This document shows positions 49,601-59,375 of a DNA stretch of 64,000 bases, in pieces. Position 1 is the first letter of the stretch, and the number at the start of each line of letters is the position of its first letter. The position numbers and the translations under genes were made by a program. The stretch comes from Pseudomonas sp. 31-12 (GTDB lineage: Bacteria; Pseudomonadota; Gammaproteobacteria; Pseudomonadales; Pseudomonadaceae). The notes below the pieces were generated by a model. That model was not told where the DNA came from. It worked only from the letters and a program-made list of their open reading frames with translations, and did not search any database. The DNA lies in assembly GCF_003151075.1 (NCBI RefSeq), contig NZ_CP029482.1, forward strand, positions 6,076,001-6,140,000. Direction: 5' to 3'.

Positions 49601-51224
49601 CCTTGGTGGTCTTGACCCGATACGCCGCGCCATCGCTGGCAAACACGGTGAGCATGTAGCGGCTCGGTTTCTCGGCGGCCGGCAGGTCGAGGGTCGCGCT
49701 GCCCTTCGAATCCGTGGTCAGTTCGGTGCTGGTCAGTTCCACCGGGAATTGCCCGAGGTATTGCAGCTCGTTGTCGACCATCGACAATTGCTGGGCGCGC
49801 AGGCTCAGGCTCAATTTGGCGTTCGCCACCGGCTTGCCGTCCGGGTACAGCAGCACGAGGCTGCCCTTGACCGGTTCGCCGGTGCGGTAATCCTGCTTGG
49901 CCAGGTTCAGCGAGATTTCGAAGTGCGGCTTGATGTATTCGGCGACGCGAAATGCGCTGCTGTAAGCCTGATCCTTGTAGCTGAAACGCAGTTCATAACC
50001 ACCCGCCACCGCGTTATCCGGTAGCTGGAAGCGGCCCTGGGTGCCGGACTTGGAATCGAGTTTCAGCGAGAGCGATTGCAGCGCCGTGCCAGTAGCATCG
50101 AGCACGGTGACGTTGACGTCGGCAGCGGTCGGCTGCACCGAGTCCCGGGCATTCTTGAACTCGCGGCCGACGATTTTCAGCGACACCCAATCCCCCGGCC
50201 GATACAGCGGCCGATCGGTGAAGGCATAGAGTTTGGTGTCGTAGATTTCGCTGTCGTAATAGAAGTTCTCGGAGACGAATACACCGCCCTCCTCGTCCTC
50301 GCCGATCACGAACGAACGCTCCGGGCTGACGTGTTTGAGGCGTAGCAAACCATCGGTATCGGTGGCGCCGCTGCTCATCACGCCCAAGCCATCGGTCCAC
50401 AGCACATTCACTTTTGGTACCGAACTGCCTTCGTGTTTGCGCGCGGCCCAGACCAGCAATTCATCACCGGCAATCTTGCTCACGGCGACGGTGTTGGAGA
50501 CAAAGACCATGGTGGTCGCGCGGTACTTGCCGATCAGCGCTTCCACCAGGTACAAACCCGGTTTCAGGTTGCCCAGCGGAATGTAAACGTTGCCCGGTGC
50601 GACGCTGACGAACTCACTGGAAGAACCGGCCAGATTCACACCGGTAGGCGGCTGGATCGGCTTGGCTTGCCACAGCGGATAACGGAACTGACTGACCACC
50701 GGCAAACCCGGGATCAATGCGAATTGCGGCTGTGCGTCGTAAGGCGTTGGCGCGGCAATCGCGCTGCCCATCTTCAGTTCCGGCACTTCCTCGGTGACTT
50801 GTTTACGGGACTCGTAGGAAAACGCCCGCTGCATCACGCGACGGGATTTGCGATACCAGTTGTCCCACAGGTACGCGAGGGTGTTCGACAGCCCTTCGCC
50901 CTTGAACTGGCCGTCACTGACCACGCGGTGCAGGTTCTTCTGGCGCTTGAGGAAATCCAGCGGTTTGTCGATGCGATACACGCGGATGTCGGCGCCGCCG
51001 TAAGGCTCCATGCGGAACCGGCGATAGTCGCGGCCCGGCGCTTCGAGGCGCACCATCGCCTGTTCGTCGCTGGCGAAACTGCTGTCCGCCAGCAGGAAAA
51101 AGCTTTCACCGGCCACCGGCGTGTAGCCGCTCGGCTCGACGGAGTCTTCAGCGTTGACTGCTGAAAACGGCAACACCAGGAGCAACAGCAAAGGCAGAAA
51201 ACGCAACATGCGGGCACCGATCAT
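46659..51224 (-). CDS. yfaS: Alpha-2-macroglobulin family protein YfaS, thioester-less
   Basis: A 1521-residue periplasmic alpha-2-macroglobulin-like protein. From the ATG at 51224, overlapping the yfaT stop as ATGA, there is a signal peptide without a lipobox ([17 protein letters not shown]). MG beta-domains ([16 protein letters not shown] repeats) follow, then the family hallmark [17 protein letters not shown] and the thioester-domain toroid. The thioester motif CxEQ reads GVEQ (Gly1061) in [12 protein letters not shown], so no covalent trap can form. The frame is open 134 codons upstream through yfaT and is not coding there. Bacterial members bind proteases in the envelope. Confidence 0.92.
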   Translation of the reverse strand: MIGARMLRFLPLLLLLVLPFSAVNAEDSVEPSGYTPVAGESFFLLADSSFASDEQAMVRLEAPGRDYRRFRMEPYGGADIRVYRIDKPLDFLKRQKNLHRVVSDGQFKGEGLSNTLAYLWDNWYRKSRRVMQRAFSYESRKQVTEEVPELKMGSAIAAPTPYDAQPQFALIPGLPVVSQFRYPLWQAKPIQPPTGVNLAGSSSEFVSVAPGNVYIPLGNLKPGLYLVEALIGKYRATTMVFVSNTVAVSKIAGDELLVWAARKHEGSSVPKVNVLWTDGLGVMSSGATDTDGLLRLKHVSPERSFVIGEDEEGGVFVSENFYYDSEIYDTKLYAFTDRPLYRPGDWVSLKIVGREFKNARDSVQPTAADVNVTVLDATGTALQSLSLKLDSKSGTQGRFQLPDNAVAGGYELRFSYKDQAYSSAFRVAEYIKPHFEISLNLAKQDYRTGEPVKGSLVLLYPDGKPVANAKLSLSLRAQQLSMVDNELQYLGQFPVELTSTELTTDSKGSATLDLPAAEKPSRYMLTVFASDGAAYRVKTTKEILIDRGAASFRLSAPQRFSAVGDKVAFSYANEGGSEESKAVTPGSYSWVRLEDQSIGDGKLAATDKGFTLAFDRPGTYNLTLKDGHGRVVGATGHSVTGDGVKAVPGTVEIVLDKPEYKAGDEALALITFPEPVSDALLSLERDKVESTALLSKGGDWLKMEKLSDTQYRARIPVKDNFAPNLTFSVLYTKGGQYSFQNAGIKVIAPQIDVAIATDKESYQPGDTVSVDLTTQFAGKPIPAHLTVSVVDEMVYALQPEVAPTIDQFFYHPRRNNVRTSASLSFISYDVALPGSPGAPGKANRSERGVKVLERPRREDVDTAAWEPELITDANGKIRFTFKMPDSLTRWRITARAIADDGQVGQKKQFVRSEKPLYLKWSGPTKFRNGDKPDLGVFAFSQAEKSVKAELVIHYGGTEQRVPVTLNNGINYIALPAFALASGEWAAELVQDGKTADALAVRLTATGEGWQVTQSQSLDVASGDTPLTLPADATDIRLRLDDSPQALFRSALDDLLSYPYGGVEQTASRLLPLSIAYPTLSSNPQIRDRLRLIMQNSRLRLVQMAGPSASFTWWGMDGEPDAFLTAYAYYADWHASKALELSLPPEHWQRVLEVYSKQAKNTPLLQRALILSFAKQMQLPVNTLLSGLMDDLANAGEGNAANLMEDGGDSLVMSDPDSALGLAAARALTASLARQSKVALPDAFNRQLPDAQQRLAVSSQPFAEALNLSLQTFDQARAQALLQRLLPQQSTLERALALTWLQRSIEQASPTIALAPGEGWKKQHSATGEMYWTWQGASSVPAVLSLTGTQERPLRAALSFQTKQPPVEPMAVTITRRLSRLVPGDEAFQFKLEAVGNKPLSSDGLYLDEVIITSKAAKPLRYGMIEVPLPPGADVERTTWGIKLMGKAGTEPTALEKARFEPGQMAYAIPVDALSGELRLRHLVRFSQKGQFDLPPVRFTQVYAPQHQAQEQKPALGQVTVN

Positions 51225-51871
51225 TGGGAGAGGAAGTTCAGTCGATAGACGCCGATGAAGTTGGGGTTGGCTGCGTCGGGTATCCATCGGGTGTCCTTCC
51301 ATGTCATGAGTTGCTGCAGGCTCGCGGAACGCATGCCGTTGTCTGTGGGGGTGGTGGTGCCGGTGTGATAAGCGATGTAGCGGCCCATCCAGATCATCAG
51401 GTGCTGGTCGTCGCCCTGATCGAAAAACATCAGGTCGCCAGGCCGGGCCTGCGATACGTCGCGGCCCACCAGATGACTGTTGAACTGGATCAGTTTGATT
51501 GCGTTGACGTACGGCCCGACCTTGCCGCCGCCCTGCTGCCACTGCTGGGCGAGGCCGCGTTGGGCTTCGCTCAGTGGCAGCTCTGGCGGCAGGTAACGGT
51601 TGGACAGGCCATTGCTGCGCAGCCATTTATCGTCGTGGACTTTCAGCGCTTCGTTGGCGGCGAAACGCACCAGACCCGCACAGTCCTGCTGATACCAGCG
51701 CGGACTCGGGCCTTGGGTCAGTTGTTCCTGGGCGATGCGCACGAACCAGGCGCGGAACACCTGGGATTGCTGCGGATCCAGCGCTGCCGCTTCTGTGGCA
51801 AATGCGCGACTGCCCAGCAACATCGCCAGCAGGCCGAGGCCTCGGATGAGTGCGGTCACAGGGCTTTCCAT
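51221..51871 (-). CDS. yfaT: YfaT family (DUF1175) NlpC/P60-like protein
   Basis: A 216-residue secreted protein (signal cleaved near AFATEA). It has the pattern of NlpC/P60 cysteine hydrolases: Cys64 in [17 protein letters not shown], then [22 protein letters not shown] with His157 and YIAYHTG with His169. The family is labelled DUF1175 with no known function; cleavage of wall peptides is inferred from the pattern. The ATG at 51871 overlaps the yfaA end by 16 bases, and its stop overlaps the yfaS start. Confidence 0.87.
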   Translation of the reverse strand: MESPVTALIRGLGLLAMLLGSRAFATEAAALDPQQSQVFRAWFVRIAQEQLTQGPSPRWYQQDCAGLVRFAANEALKVHDDKWLRSNGLSNRYLPPELPLSEAQRGLAQQWQQGGGKVGPYVNAIKLIQFNSHLVGRDVSQARPGDLMFFDQGDDQHLMIWMGRYIAYHTGTTTPTDNGMRSASLQQLMTWKDTRWIPDAANPNFIGVYRLNFLSQ

Positions 51872-53568
51872 TCCAGCGGCAGCCACTGCCAATGGCCGTC
51901 AGGCTCACTGCCTTCAGGCAAGGTCAGGGCGTATTTTCCGTAACCGCCGAGCTTGCGCAGTTTCGGGATCAGGTAGGTTTGCGCGGCGTTGTAGAACACC
52001 GGTTCCATGTCCTGCGGCAGGCTGTCGAGGGTTTCCTGTTGCATCAGTTGCGCCATGGCATCCGGGCCGAAGTAGACCGGCATCAGCAGGTCTTTCGGCA
52101 CCACGTCGGCCATCGGCGGGAAGCGTTTGTCGAGGGTGCCGAGTGCCTTGTCCACGAGCTTGTCGTCGAGGGAGAACAGCAACGTCGAACCGTGACGCGT
52201 CAGGCTGACCTTCATGAACGCCTTGCCGGTGATCGCATCCGGGGTCTCGGCATCCTTGGCTTTATAAGGACCGAAGTTGGAGCTGACCTGGCGCTGCCAT
52301 TGATGGCTTTGGCCTTCCTGCTTCTCGACCACCGGGAACGCGTGTTCTTCAACGTTGCCTTCGTAGGCGCCGACCATCGAGCCGAACAGAGTGCCCAGGT
52401 CGCCGTCGAGTTTGGCGCTGTCATCATCGTTCAGGCTGGCCACCAGCAACGGCGTGTACAGCCGCGAATCGGCGTACCAGCAGAGTCCGGCCGCACCGGC
52501 CATGTGTTCGGTCAGGGACTGGGCCACGGTTTCGTCGGCGCCCAGTTTCACTAGCAGCGGTTTCTGTTGTTCGGCGGCGAGCGGCAAGGCCACGCAAGCA
52601 CTGGCGCCCATCGGCATGGCTTGCCAGATCGGTTTGAAATCGAAGTCCGGCTGGTTGTCCAGTTCGTCCATGGCGAGGAAGCTGTGCCAGCCCTTGTCGT
52701 CCATGTCGAAGCGCAGGCCGGCGAAGTTCGGGATGAAACGCTGGTAACCCATGGCCAGAACGCTGGCGTTGACCGACAAGCGTTGTTTCACTTCAGGCGT
52801 GCGCGGTGGCAGGCCGAAGGCTTCGGGGAACAGTTTCTGACCGCCGAGCAGTGCTTCCAGCGCTTGGGTCGACACCATGCCGCGCTCGTCAGTCGGGCCG
52901 TGGCCGGTGTCATACAGCTTCGAAGGGTTGGACAGCACCACCAACTTGTCGCCATAGGAGACGAACACCAACGCTTTGCTGTTGTTATAGGTCAGTTGAT
53001 ACAGCGGCACCGCATCGCCGGCGACCTTGATTTCACCGAGCTGGGTCAGCTGCGTATCATCCAGTGCCACTTTGGCCAGCGGCTCCAGCACCTTGGCCAG
53101 ACCACCGCGATCCATCACCAACAAAAAGTCTTTCAGACGACCATCCGCCCCGCGCCACAACGCCACATCCGCCGGCTGATCGAAGAGTTGCTCGATCAGG
53201 CTGTCCTGCAATTTCAGGTCATGCTCGTAAATGATCCGCCGCAGGCTGCCAATCAAGCCGAGGCGATCGGCATGCGCTTCGTAATAGAAGACGAAATCTT
53301 CGGTCAGGGTTTCCTTGAGGAACGGCACGGCCAGCAAGTCCTTGGGCAACTGGCTCAAGGAGTGGGTTTCGAGCAGGCCGTCCGGGCGGCTCATGCCCAG
53401 TTTGTCACTGGCCAACTCTGCCGGTGGCGCCTTGGGTTTGTGCATGAACCAGCCCAGTCCGGCCGCGACGCCGGCCACCAGGCACAGTCCGATCAGCACG
53501 GCTGGCCAGCGCCGGGAAGGTTTGGCGGCCGGTGCGTCAGCGGCAGGAGTCACAGTGTTATCACTCAT
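51856..53568 (-). CDS. yfaA: YfaA family (DUF2138) membrane-anchored protein
   Basis: A 570-residue protein with a short cytosolic, Ala/Pro-rich N terminus, one membrane span ([21 protein letters not shown], about residues 24-44) and a large periplasmic domain assigned to DUF2138 by its place in the yfa order. No catalytic motif is evident. The one-span, long-periplasmic layout would tether the cluster's products to the inner membrane; that is inference. It is followed by yfaT with a 16-base overlap. Confidence 0.85.
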   Translation of the reverse strand: MSDNTVTPAADAPAAKPSRRWPAVLIGLCLVAGVAAGLGWFMHKPKAPPAELASDKLGMSRPDGLLETHSLSQLPKDLLAVPFLKETLTEDFVFYYEAHADRLGLIGSLRRIIYEHDLKLQDSLIEQLFDQPADVALWRGADGRLKDFLLVMDRGGLAKVLEPLAKVALDDTQLTQLGEIKVAGDAVPLYQLTYNNSKALVFVSYGDKLVVLSNPSKLYDTGHGPTDERGMVSTQALEALLGGQKLFPEAFGLPPRTPEVKQRLSVNASVLAMGYQRFIPNFAGLRFDMDDKGWHSFLAMDELDNQPDFDFKPIWQAMPMGASACVALPLAAEQQKPLLVKLGADETVAQSLTEHMAGAAGLCWYADSRLYTPLLVASLNDDDSAKLDGDLGTLFGSMVGAYEGNVEEHAFPVVEKQEGQSHQWQRQVSSNFGPYKAKDAETPDAITGKAFMKVSLTRHGSTLLFSLDDKLVDKALGTLDKRFPPMADVVPKDLLMPVYFGPDAMAQLMQQETLDSLPQDMEPVFYNAAQTYLIPKLRKLGGYGKYALTLPEGSEPDGHWQWLPLEWKAL

Positions 53569-53604
53569 TTCACAAAGCCCAATTCATCCGTGGAGGCGGG
53601 ATGC

Positions 53605-54396
53605 TTAATAGTTGAAAGTCTTGACCAGCAGCAGGTCACCGATGGCCCGCAGGGGCACGATGAAGGTCTCGCGTTTTTCGTCGACGGTGTTTTCGTTGAG
53701 CACCAGGTTGATCTGCGAAGTGATCACCTCGTTCTGGTTGCTGGTCTCATCGAAGTTATAGCCGCCGCTGCCGAAGTTGCCCCAATAGTTCACGTAAACC
53801 AGATAGGTGCCATGCATCGGTGCGGTCATGGTGAACATTTCCGGGCCAGGGCCATCGACACCGTCCGGGTCCAGGCCGCCGCCGTTGCTCATCGCCGGGC
53901 GAGCCCAGAACGCATGCTGGCCGTCGGGGGTCACGATGTGCAGATCGAGTTCGGCTTTCGGATCGTCCCATCCCAGCACCACGCGAATCCACGCCGGGGT
54001 GCGCAGGTTGTTCGCTTCATAAAATTGAACGCGCTTGAGGGATTTGCCTTCGACACTGCGCACTTCGACGCTGTTGGAGCCGGCACCGAACGCATACGGC
54101 CGGGCGAAACGCCCTTGGTCGTCGGTGTACAGATTCAGGGGATTGCCGTTGACCGCCAGCGTGTGCGGCCCGCGTTGCGTGCCGATGGCCTTGAGCTGGC
54201 CCTGGATCATCGTGCGATTACGCTGCACGCCCCGGTCGATGGGCGGCGTGGGATAGGCGACTTGAGGGTATTCGCTGCGATCGAGCAGGCCGTTGTAGCG
54301 CCAGCCGCCGACCGGTTCCGACAGCTCAGCCGTCGACTCGGCCCAGGCAGCGGTCGCGCAGACCCACCCCATCAGCACTAGAAGAAATGAACGCAT
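53605..54396 (-). CDS. YfaP-like protein (DUF2135), upstream copy
   Basis: A 263-residue secreted paralogue of the downstream yfaP. It has a signal peptide (cleavage near AAWAEST), PVGGWRYNG, GSNSVEVRSVEG, then DUF2135 with LGWDDPKAELDLHIVTPDGQHAFWA and HGTYLVYVNYWGNFGSGGYNFDE. The ATG at 54396 was chosen because AGGAGG lies 6 bases upstream. It is the first gene of the six-gene cluster, 36 bases before yfaA. The 277 bases to the Fic gene hold its promoter. Confidence 0.88.
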   Translation of the reverse strand: MRSFLLVLMGWVCATAAWAESTAELSEPVGGWRYNGLLDRSEYPQVAYPTPPIDRGVQRNRTMIQGQLKAIGTQRGPHTLAVNGNPLNLYTDDQGRFARPYAFGAGSNSVEVRSVEGKSLKRVQFYEANNLRTPAWIRVVLGWDDPKAELDLHIVTPDGQHAFWARPAMSNGGGLDPDGVDGPGPEMFTMTAPMHGTYLVYVNYWGNFGSGGYNFDETSNQNEVITSQINLVLNENTVDEKRETFIVPLRAIGDLLLVKTFNY

Positions 54397-54586
54397 GTGA
54401 CGCCTCCTGCCATGCATAACGAAACCTTGCACCCGATCCTCGGCGCGTTACAGATCCAAAAACTGCGTTTCGTCAGAAAGACCCGTGACTATTGGGTCGT
54501 AGAAGGCGCGAAGGTTAGCCATTTGGCGGTTTTTTAACAATCGGATACATCTATATTTGCGGTAGGAATCACGGTGATTTTTGGAC

Positions 54587-54617
54587 GTGAGCCGAATAAA
54601 GAGGTTATTCGGCTCAC
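54587..54617. promoter_or_regulatory. Perfect palindrome 1 before the Fic gene
   Basis: GTGAGCCGAATAA and its exact complement TTATTCGGCTCAC face each other across 5 bases. The core GAGCCGAAT is shared with the next palindrome. An operator or RNA stem is likely. Confidence 0.75.
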
Positions 54618-54619
54618 GA

Positions 54620-54652
54620 AATGAGCCGAATACGACTATCATTCGGCTCATT
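54620..54652. promoter_or_regulatory. Perfect palindrome 2 before the Fic gene
   Basis: AATGAGCCGAAT and ATTCGGCTCATT are exact complements across 9 bases. The centre lies 34 bases from that of palindrome 1 and about 38 bases before the Fic ATG. Together they give four GAGCCGAAT half-sites. Confidence 0.75.
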
Positions 54653-54673
54653 GACCTTGGAGCACCTGAATTC

Positions 54674-55819
54674 ATGGCACCTCACTGGATCTGGCAACAG
54701 CCCGAATGGCCGAATTTCAACTGGCAAGCCGAGCGCCTGACACCGCTGCTGCGTGAGTGCGTGCAGGCGCAAGGCCGGTTGATGGGCATGGCCAGTTCCG
54801 TGGGTGGCTCGCTAAGTGCGCAGAGCGAACTGGATGCGTTGTTGCAAAACATCGTGACGTCTTCCGCTATCGAAGGTGAACAGCTCAATGTTGGCTCGGT
54901 CCGCTCTTCGCTGGCGCGGCGCCTGGGTCTGGAACAGGTCGATGGCGATCACGTCAGTCAGCGCAGCGAAGGTCTGGCGGAGTTGATGCTCGATGCCACC
55001 CAGCACTTTGCGAAACCGCTGACGCTGGAGCGATTGCTGGAATGGCATGAGTGGCTGTTTCCGGATCAGGACACTGACCTTGCTGCTCGAGCGATGCATG
55101 TCGGCGCGTTACGCGGCGATGAGCCGATGCAGGTAGTTTCAGGCCGGCTCGACAGACCGACCATTCACTTTGAAGCGCCTCCCCGTCGTGGCCTTGAGCA
55201 ACAACTCGATACGTTCCTTGCCTGGTTTGAAGCCAGCCGAAGTCAGGAAGGGCTCGATCCATTGCTGCGGGCCGGCATCGTGCACTTCTGGTTCGTCACC
55301 TTGCACCCCTTCGACGATGGCAATGGCCGCCTGACACGCACCCTCACCGATCTGGCGCTGGCTCAGGGCGAGGCACAGGCCATCCGTTTCTATGCGATGT
55401 CAGCGAGCATTCTTGAGGATCGCGCTGGCTATTATCGGGCGCTGGAAGCCAGCCAGAAGGCGACGACGGATATTACTGATTGGTTGGAATGGTTTCTGAA
55501 AACCTTGCTGCGCAGCTTGCATCAGGCCATGGCGCGGATCGAATCGGTGCTGGGCAAGGCGCGTTTCTGGCAGACGCATCGGCAGTCCCCCTTAACGGCG
55601 GAACAGACCAAAGTGCTGAATCGCCTGCTTGATGGCGGGGAGCGCGGTTTCGAGCATGGCATCAGTGCGGCGCAGTATCAGGCAGTGGCGAAAGTATCCA
55701 AAGCTACTGCCACTCGTCATCTGAGCGAACTGTTGGAGAAAGGCTACCTGAAGCGTCTACCAGGCGGCGGGCGCAATACTCGCTACCAGATCAGCTACCC
55801 CGATGCCTCCACCGATTAA
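54674..55819 (+). CDS. Fic family protein with N-terminal inhibitory motif and C-terminal winged helix
   Basis: From the ATG at 54674 it has 381 residues. The N-terminal DUF4172-type region begins PHWIWQQPEWPNFNWQ. The inhibitory (S/T)xxxE(G/N) motif is SSAIEG (Ser63-Gly68), as in class II Fic proteins. The full Fic motif HPFDDGNGRLTR (211-222) predicts adenylyl transfer from ATP to a target hydroxyl. The C-terminal about 80 residues look like a winged-helix DNA-binding domain (AVAKVSKATATRHLSELLEKGYLKR). Two tandem palindromes lie just upstream, suggesting autoregulation. The target is unknown. Confidence 0.92.
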   Translation: MAPHWIWQQPEWPNFNWQAERLTPLLRECVQAQGRLMGMASSVGGSLSAQSELDALLQNIVTSSAIEGEQLNVGSVRSSLARRLGLEQVDGDHVSQRSEGLAELMLDATQHFAKPLTLERLLEWHEWLFPDQDTDLAARAMHVGALRGDEPMQVVSGRLDRPTIHFEAPPRRGLEQQLDTFLAWFEASRSQEGLDPLLRAGIVHFWFVTLHPFDDGNGRLTRTLTDLALAQGEAQAIRFYAMSASILEDRAGYYRALEASQKATTDITDWLEWFLKTLLRSLHQAMARIESVLGKARFWQTHRQSPLTAEQTKVLNRLLDGGERGFEHGISAAQYQAVAKVSKATATRHLSELLEKGYLKRLPGGGRNTRYQISYPDASTD

Positions 55820-55837
55820 TCAGGATCAACGCTGTCC

Positions 55838-55970
55838 TGTGGCGAGGGAGCTTGCTCCCGCTCGGCTGCGCAGCAGTCGTAAATTGCTGAATGCGGTCTT
55901 CTTGAAAAAACCTGGGTGAATGGTCTTGGGGCCGCTGCGCGACCCAGCGGGAGCAAGCTCCCTCGCCACA
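55838..55970. repeat. REP-type inverted repeat, TGTGGCGAGGG class
   Basis: Facing GGGAGCTTGCTCCCG and CGGGAGCAAGCTCCC arms with the interior CTGCGCAGCAGTCGTAAA. It lies between the Fic gene and xseB. Confidence 0.9.
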
Positions 55971-56079
55971 AGGGGTGTTTTCAACTTGGGATCAAGGCTC
56001 AAAAACCCGCCCTCATTTGCCCATAACCCCCATGTCTGCTAGTGTCGCGCCGGTTTAACGTCAACCGGAAATAGCCGCC

Positions 56080-56322
56080 ATGGCCCGCAAAAAAGCTGCA
56101 CTGGATTTCGAACAATCCCTCGCTGACCTGCAAACGCTGGTAGAGCGTCTGGAGAACGGCGAATTGTCGCTGGAAGACTCGCTGACGGCTTTCGAGCAAG
56201 GCATCGGTCTGACCCGCGATTGCCAGGCGGCGCTGGCCCAGGCCGAGCAAAAGGTTCAAGTGCTGCTCGAACGTGATGGCGAGCTGGCCGAGGAACCCTT
56301 CGACGCGGATCAGCCAGAATGA
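56080..56322 (+). CDS. xseB: Exodeoxyribonuclease VII small subunit
   Basis: An 80-residue subunit that with XseA degrades single-stranded DNA. The family motif [35 protein letters not shown] occupies most of the protein and predicts a helical hairpin. The stop overlaps ispA as ATGA. xseB-ispA-dxs is a conserved proteobacterial order. Confidence 0.97.
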   Translation: MARKKAALDFEQSLADLQTLVERLENGELSLEDSLTAFEQGIGLTRDCQAALAQAEQKVQVLLERDGELAEEPFDADQPE

Positions 56323-57221
56323 TTGCAGCGTATTCGGCGACCAGCCAGGCCCGCGTCAACGCCGCACTGGAAACCTTGTTCAACGCGCCGAGCCCTGAGC
56401 TCGCGCGCTTGTACGAAGCCATGCGCTACAGCGTGATGAATGGCGGCAAACGGGTTCGCCCGCTACTGGCCTACGCCGCGTGCGAAGCGCTCGGTGGCAA
56501 GGCCGAGCAAGCCAACGGTGCGGCCTGCGCCGTTGAGCTGATTCACGCTTATTCCCTGGTGCATGACGATTTGCCGGCCATGGACGACGACGATCTGCGT
56601 CGTGGCCAGCCGACCACGCACAAGAAATTCGATGAAGCCTGCGCAATTCTGGCCGGTGACGGCTTGCAGAGCCTGGCGTTCAGCGCCCTGCTTGATCCGC
56701 GCCTGAGCAACTCTGACGCTGCTCTCACCTCCGATCACCTTCGCCTGCAAATGGTCAGTGCGCTGGCATTGGCGGCAGGCCCGGCCGGTATGGTCGGCGG
56801 CCAAGCCATCGACCTCGGTTCGGTTGGTCTGAAACTCGATCAAAAAGCCCTCGAAACCATGCACCGGCACAAGACCGGCGCGCTGATCGAGGTCAGCGTC
56901 AAACTCGGCGCCCTGGCCAGTGGCCGCGCCGAGAAGGACGAACTGAAGTCCTTGCAGACTTATGCACAGGCCATCGGTCTGGCGTTTCAGGTGCAGGACG
57001 ACATTCTCGACGTCGAAAGCGATACCGAAACCCTCGGCAAACGTCAGGGCGCCGACATCGCTCGTGACAAGCCGACCTACCCGGCCCTGCTCGGCCTCGA
57101 CGCGGCCAAGGCTTACGCCCTGGAATTGCGCGATCAAGCCCTGCATGCGCTGCGACCGTTTGACGCGGCCGCCGAGCCGTTGCGCGATCTGGCCCGCTAC
57201 ATCGTCGAACGGCGCAGCTGA
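56319..57221 (+). CDS. ispA: Farnesyl diphosphate synthase
   Basis: Condenses isopentenyl diphosphate with dimethylallyl and geranyl diphosphates to make C15 farnesyl diphosphate, the precursor of undecaprenyl phosphate and quinone tails. The product has 300 residues. The first Asp-rich motif is [14 protein letters not shown], the second is QDDILD, and GGKRVRP is near residue 45. It overlaps xseB and lies 91 bases before dxs. Confidence 0.97.
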   Translation: MIAAYSATSQARVNAALETLFNAPSPELARLYEAMRYSVMNGGKRVRPLLAYAACEALGGKAEQANGAACAVELIHAYSLVHDDLPAMDDDDLRRGQPTTHKKFDEACAILAGDGLQSLAFSALLDPRLSNSDAALTSDHLRLQMVSALALAAGPAGMVGGQAIDLGSVGLKLDQKALETMHRHKTGALIEVSVKLGALASGRAEKDELKSLQTYAQAIGLAFQVQDDILDVESDTETLGKRQGADIARDKPTYPALLGLDAAKAYALELRDQALHALRPFDAAAEPLRDLARYIVERRS

Positions 57222-57312
57222 CAGCGTATCCGCCAAAAAAGAGCAACGCGTGGGCAGGGGGCGATGCATCAGGTAAACTGCCGCATCTTTTATACCTATA
57301 ACGATTCGCCTG

Positions 57313-59211
57313 ATGCCCACGACGTTTCATGAGATTCCCCGCAAGCGCCCGACCACGCCCCTGCTCGACCGTGCCAACACGCCGGACGGCCTGCGCCGGT
57401 TAGGCGAAGCCGAGCTGGAAACCCTGGCCGATGAGTTGCGCCTGGAATTGCTCTACACGGTCGGACAGACCGGCGGGCATTTCGGTGCCGGCCTGGGCGT
57501 CATCGAGCTGACCATCGCGTTGCATTACGTCTTTGACACACCGGACGACCGGCTGGTGTGGGACGTGGGTCATCAGGCCTATCCGCACAAAATCCTCACC
57601 GGCCGTCGCGAGCGCATGGGCACCCTGCGCCAGAAGGACGGCGTTGCGGCTTTCCCGCGTCGCTCCGAGAGCGAGTACGACACCTTTGGCGTCGGTCACT
57701 CCAGCACCTCGATCAGCGCAGCGCTGGGCATGGCCATTGCCGCCCGTCTGCAGAACAGTGATCGCAAGGCCATTGCTGTGATCGGCGACGGTGCTCTGAC
57801 CGCGGGCATGGCGTTCGAGGCGCTGAACCATGCGCCGGAAGTGAACGCCAACATGCTGGTGATCCTCAACGACAACGACATGTCGATCTCGCGCAACGTT
57901 GGCGGGCTGTCGAATTATCTGGCGAAGATCCTCTCCAGCCGCACTTACGCGAGCATGCGTGAAGGCAGCAAAAAGGTCCTGTCGCGCCTGCCCGGCGCCT
58001 GGGAAATCGCCCGTCGCACTGAAGAATACGCCAAAGGCATGCTGGTTCCCGGCACGCTGTTCGAAGAGCTGGGCTGGAACTACATCGGCCCGATTGATGG
58101 CCACGACCTGCCGACCCTGATCGCCACCCTGCGCAACATGCGCGATCTGAAAGGCCCGCAGTTCCTGCACGTCGTCACCAAGAAAGGCAAAGGCTTCGCC
58201 CCCGCAGAAGTCGACCCGATCGGTTACCACGCCATCACCAAGCTTGAACCTGTTGATGCGCCGGCCGCGGCGCCGAAGAAATCCGGCGGACCGAAGTATT
58301 CCGGCGTGTTCGGCGAATGGCTGTGCGACATGGCCGCGTCTGACCCGCGCTTGGTGGGCATCACTCCCGCGATGAAGGAAGGCTCCGATCTGGTGGCCTT
58401 CAGCGAGCGTTTCCCGCTGCGCTATTTCGATGTGGCGATTGCCGAACAGCATGCTGTGACCCTCGCCGCCGGCATGGCCTGCGAAGGTGCGAAACCGGTG
58501 GTGGCTATCTATTCGACGTTCCTGCAACGCGGTTACGACCAACTGATTCATGACGTCGCGGTGCAAAACCTCGACGTGCTGTTCGCCATCGACCGCGCAG
58601 GGCTGGTGGGCGAAGACGGCCCGACGCATGCGGGCAGCTTCGACCTGTCGTTCCTGCGCTGCATCCCCGGCATGCTGGTGATGACCCCGAGCGACGAAAA
58701 CGAACTGCGCAAAATGCTCACCACCGGTCACTTGTTCAACGGCCCGGCGGCGGTGCGTTACCCGCGCGGTAGCGGCCCGAATGCAACGATCGAGAAAGAC
58801 CTGCAACCGATCGAAATCGGCAAAGGCGTGGTTCGTCGCCAGGGCAACAAAGTCGCCCTGCTGGTGTTCGGTGTGCAACTGGCCGAGGCGCTGAAAGTCG
58901 CCGAGAAGCTGGATGCGACCGTGGTCGACATGCGTTTCGTCAAGCCGCTGGATGAAGAACTTGTTCGCGAAATCGCTGGCAGCCACGAGTTGCTGGTGAC
59001 CATCGAAGAGAACGCGATCATGGGCGGTGCCGGTGGCGCGGTCAGCGAATTCCTTGCCCGTGAAAACATCCTCAAATCGATGCTGCATCTGGGCTTGCCG
59101 GACAGTTACGTCGAGCATGCGAAGCCTGCGCAGATGCTGGCCGAGTGTGGGCTGGATGAGGCAGGGATCGAGGCTTCGGTGCGTGAGCGCCTGACCCTGC
59201 TCAACATCTGA
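57313..59211 (+). CDS. dxs: 1-Deoxy-D-xylulose-5-phosphate synthase
   Basis: Thiamine-diphosphate enzyme that joins pyruvate and glyceraldehyde 3-phosphate, the first step of the MEP isoprenoid pathway. The 632 residues carry the catalytic His region [17 protein letters not shown], the ThDP motif [15 protein letters not shown], and the transketolase Pyr-domain [17 protein letters not shown] and [12 protein letters not shown]. It supplies precursors used by ispA just upstream. Confidence 0.98.
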   Translation: MPTTFHEIPRKRPTTPLLDRANTPDGLRRLGEAELETLADELRLELLYTVGQTGGHFGAGLGVIELTIALHYVFDTPDDRLVWDVGHQAYPHKILTGRRERMGTLRQKDGVAAFPRRSESEYDTFGVGHSSTSISAALGMAIAARLQNSDRKAIAVIGDGALTAGMAFEALNHAPEVNANMLVILNDNDMSISRNVGGLSNYLAKILSSRTYASMREGSKKVLSRLPGAWEIARRTEEYAKGMLVPGTLFEELGWNYIGPIDGHDLPTLIATLRNMRDLKGPQFLHVVTKKGKGFAPAEVDPIGYHAITKLEPVDAPAAAPKKSGGPKYSGVFGEWLCDMAASDPRLVGITPAMKEGSDLVAFSERFPLRYFDVAIAEQHAVTLAAGMACEGAKPVVAIYSTFLQRGYDQLIHDVAVQNLDVLFAIDRAGLVGEDGPTHAGSFDLSFLRCIPGMLVMTPSDENELRKMLTTGHLFNGPAAVRYPRGSGPNATIEKDLQPIEIGKGVVRRQGNKVALLVFGVQLAEALKVAEKLDATVVDMRFVKPLDEELVREIAGSHELLVTIEENAIMGGAGGAVSEFLARENILKSMLHLGLPDSYVEHAKPAQMLAECGLDEAGIEASVRERLTLLNI

Positions 59212-59228
59212 ATAAATGCAAAACCCCT

Positions 59229-59318
59229 TGTGGGAGCGGGCTTGCTCGCGAATGCGGCGTATCAATCAGCATAGATGTTGACTGATACGCCGCATTCGCG
59301 AGCAAGCCCGCTCCCACA
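59229..59318. repeat. REP pair, short-arm class
   Basis: TGTGGGAGCGGGCTTGCTCG and its complement enclose a second pair of arms GCGAATGCGGCGTATCA / TGATACGCCGCATTCGC. The whole can fold as one near-perfect hairpin of about 40 bp, right after dxs. Confidence 0.92.
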
Positions 59319-59375
59319 TTGGTTTTCTGTGACTTTCAAAATTTGTGTTCGCCTTAAAGCGCCAACGGATTGCCG

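Noticed and set aside
47361..50024. 887-codon plus-strand frame inside yfaS
   Set aside because: It is antisense to the macroglobulin gene, Arg/Gln/His-rich and without a family; a shadow frame.
51225..51626. N-terminal extension of the yfaS frame
   Set aside because: It runs through yfaT in another frame and is Arg/Pro-rich. A proper signal peptide begins at the ATG at 51224.
54448..54675. 75-codon minus-strand frame between the yfa cluster and the Fic gene
   Set aside because: It crosses both palindromes and has no ribosome-binding site or recognisable family. The region is better explained as promoters and operators.
57400..59265. 621-codon minus-strand frame opposite dxs
   Set aside because: A shadow of dxs, which has all its catalytic motifs.
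59319..59375. Cobalamin riboswitch before btuB
   Set aside because: Only 57 bases remain between the REP pair and the ATG, too few for the aptamer, and no B12-box sequence was seen.
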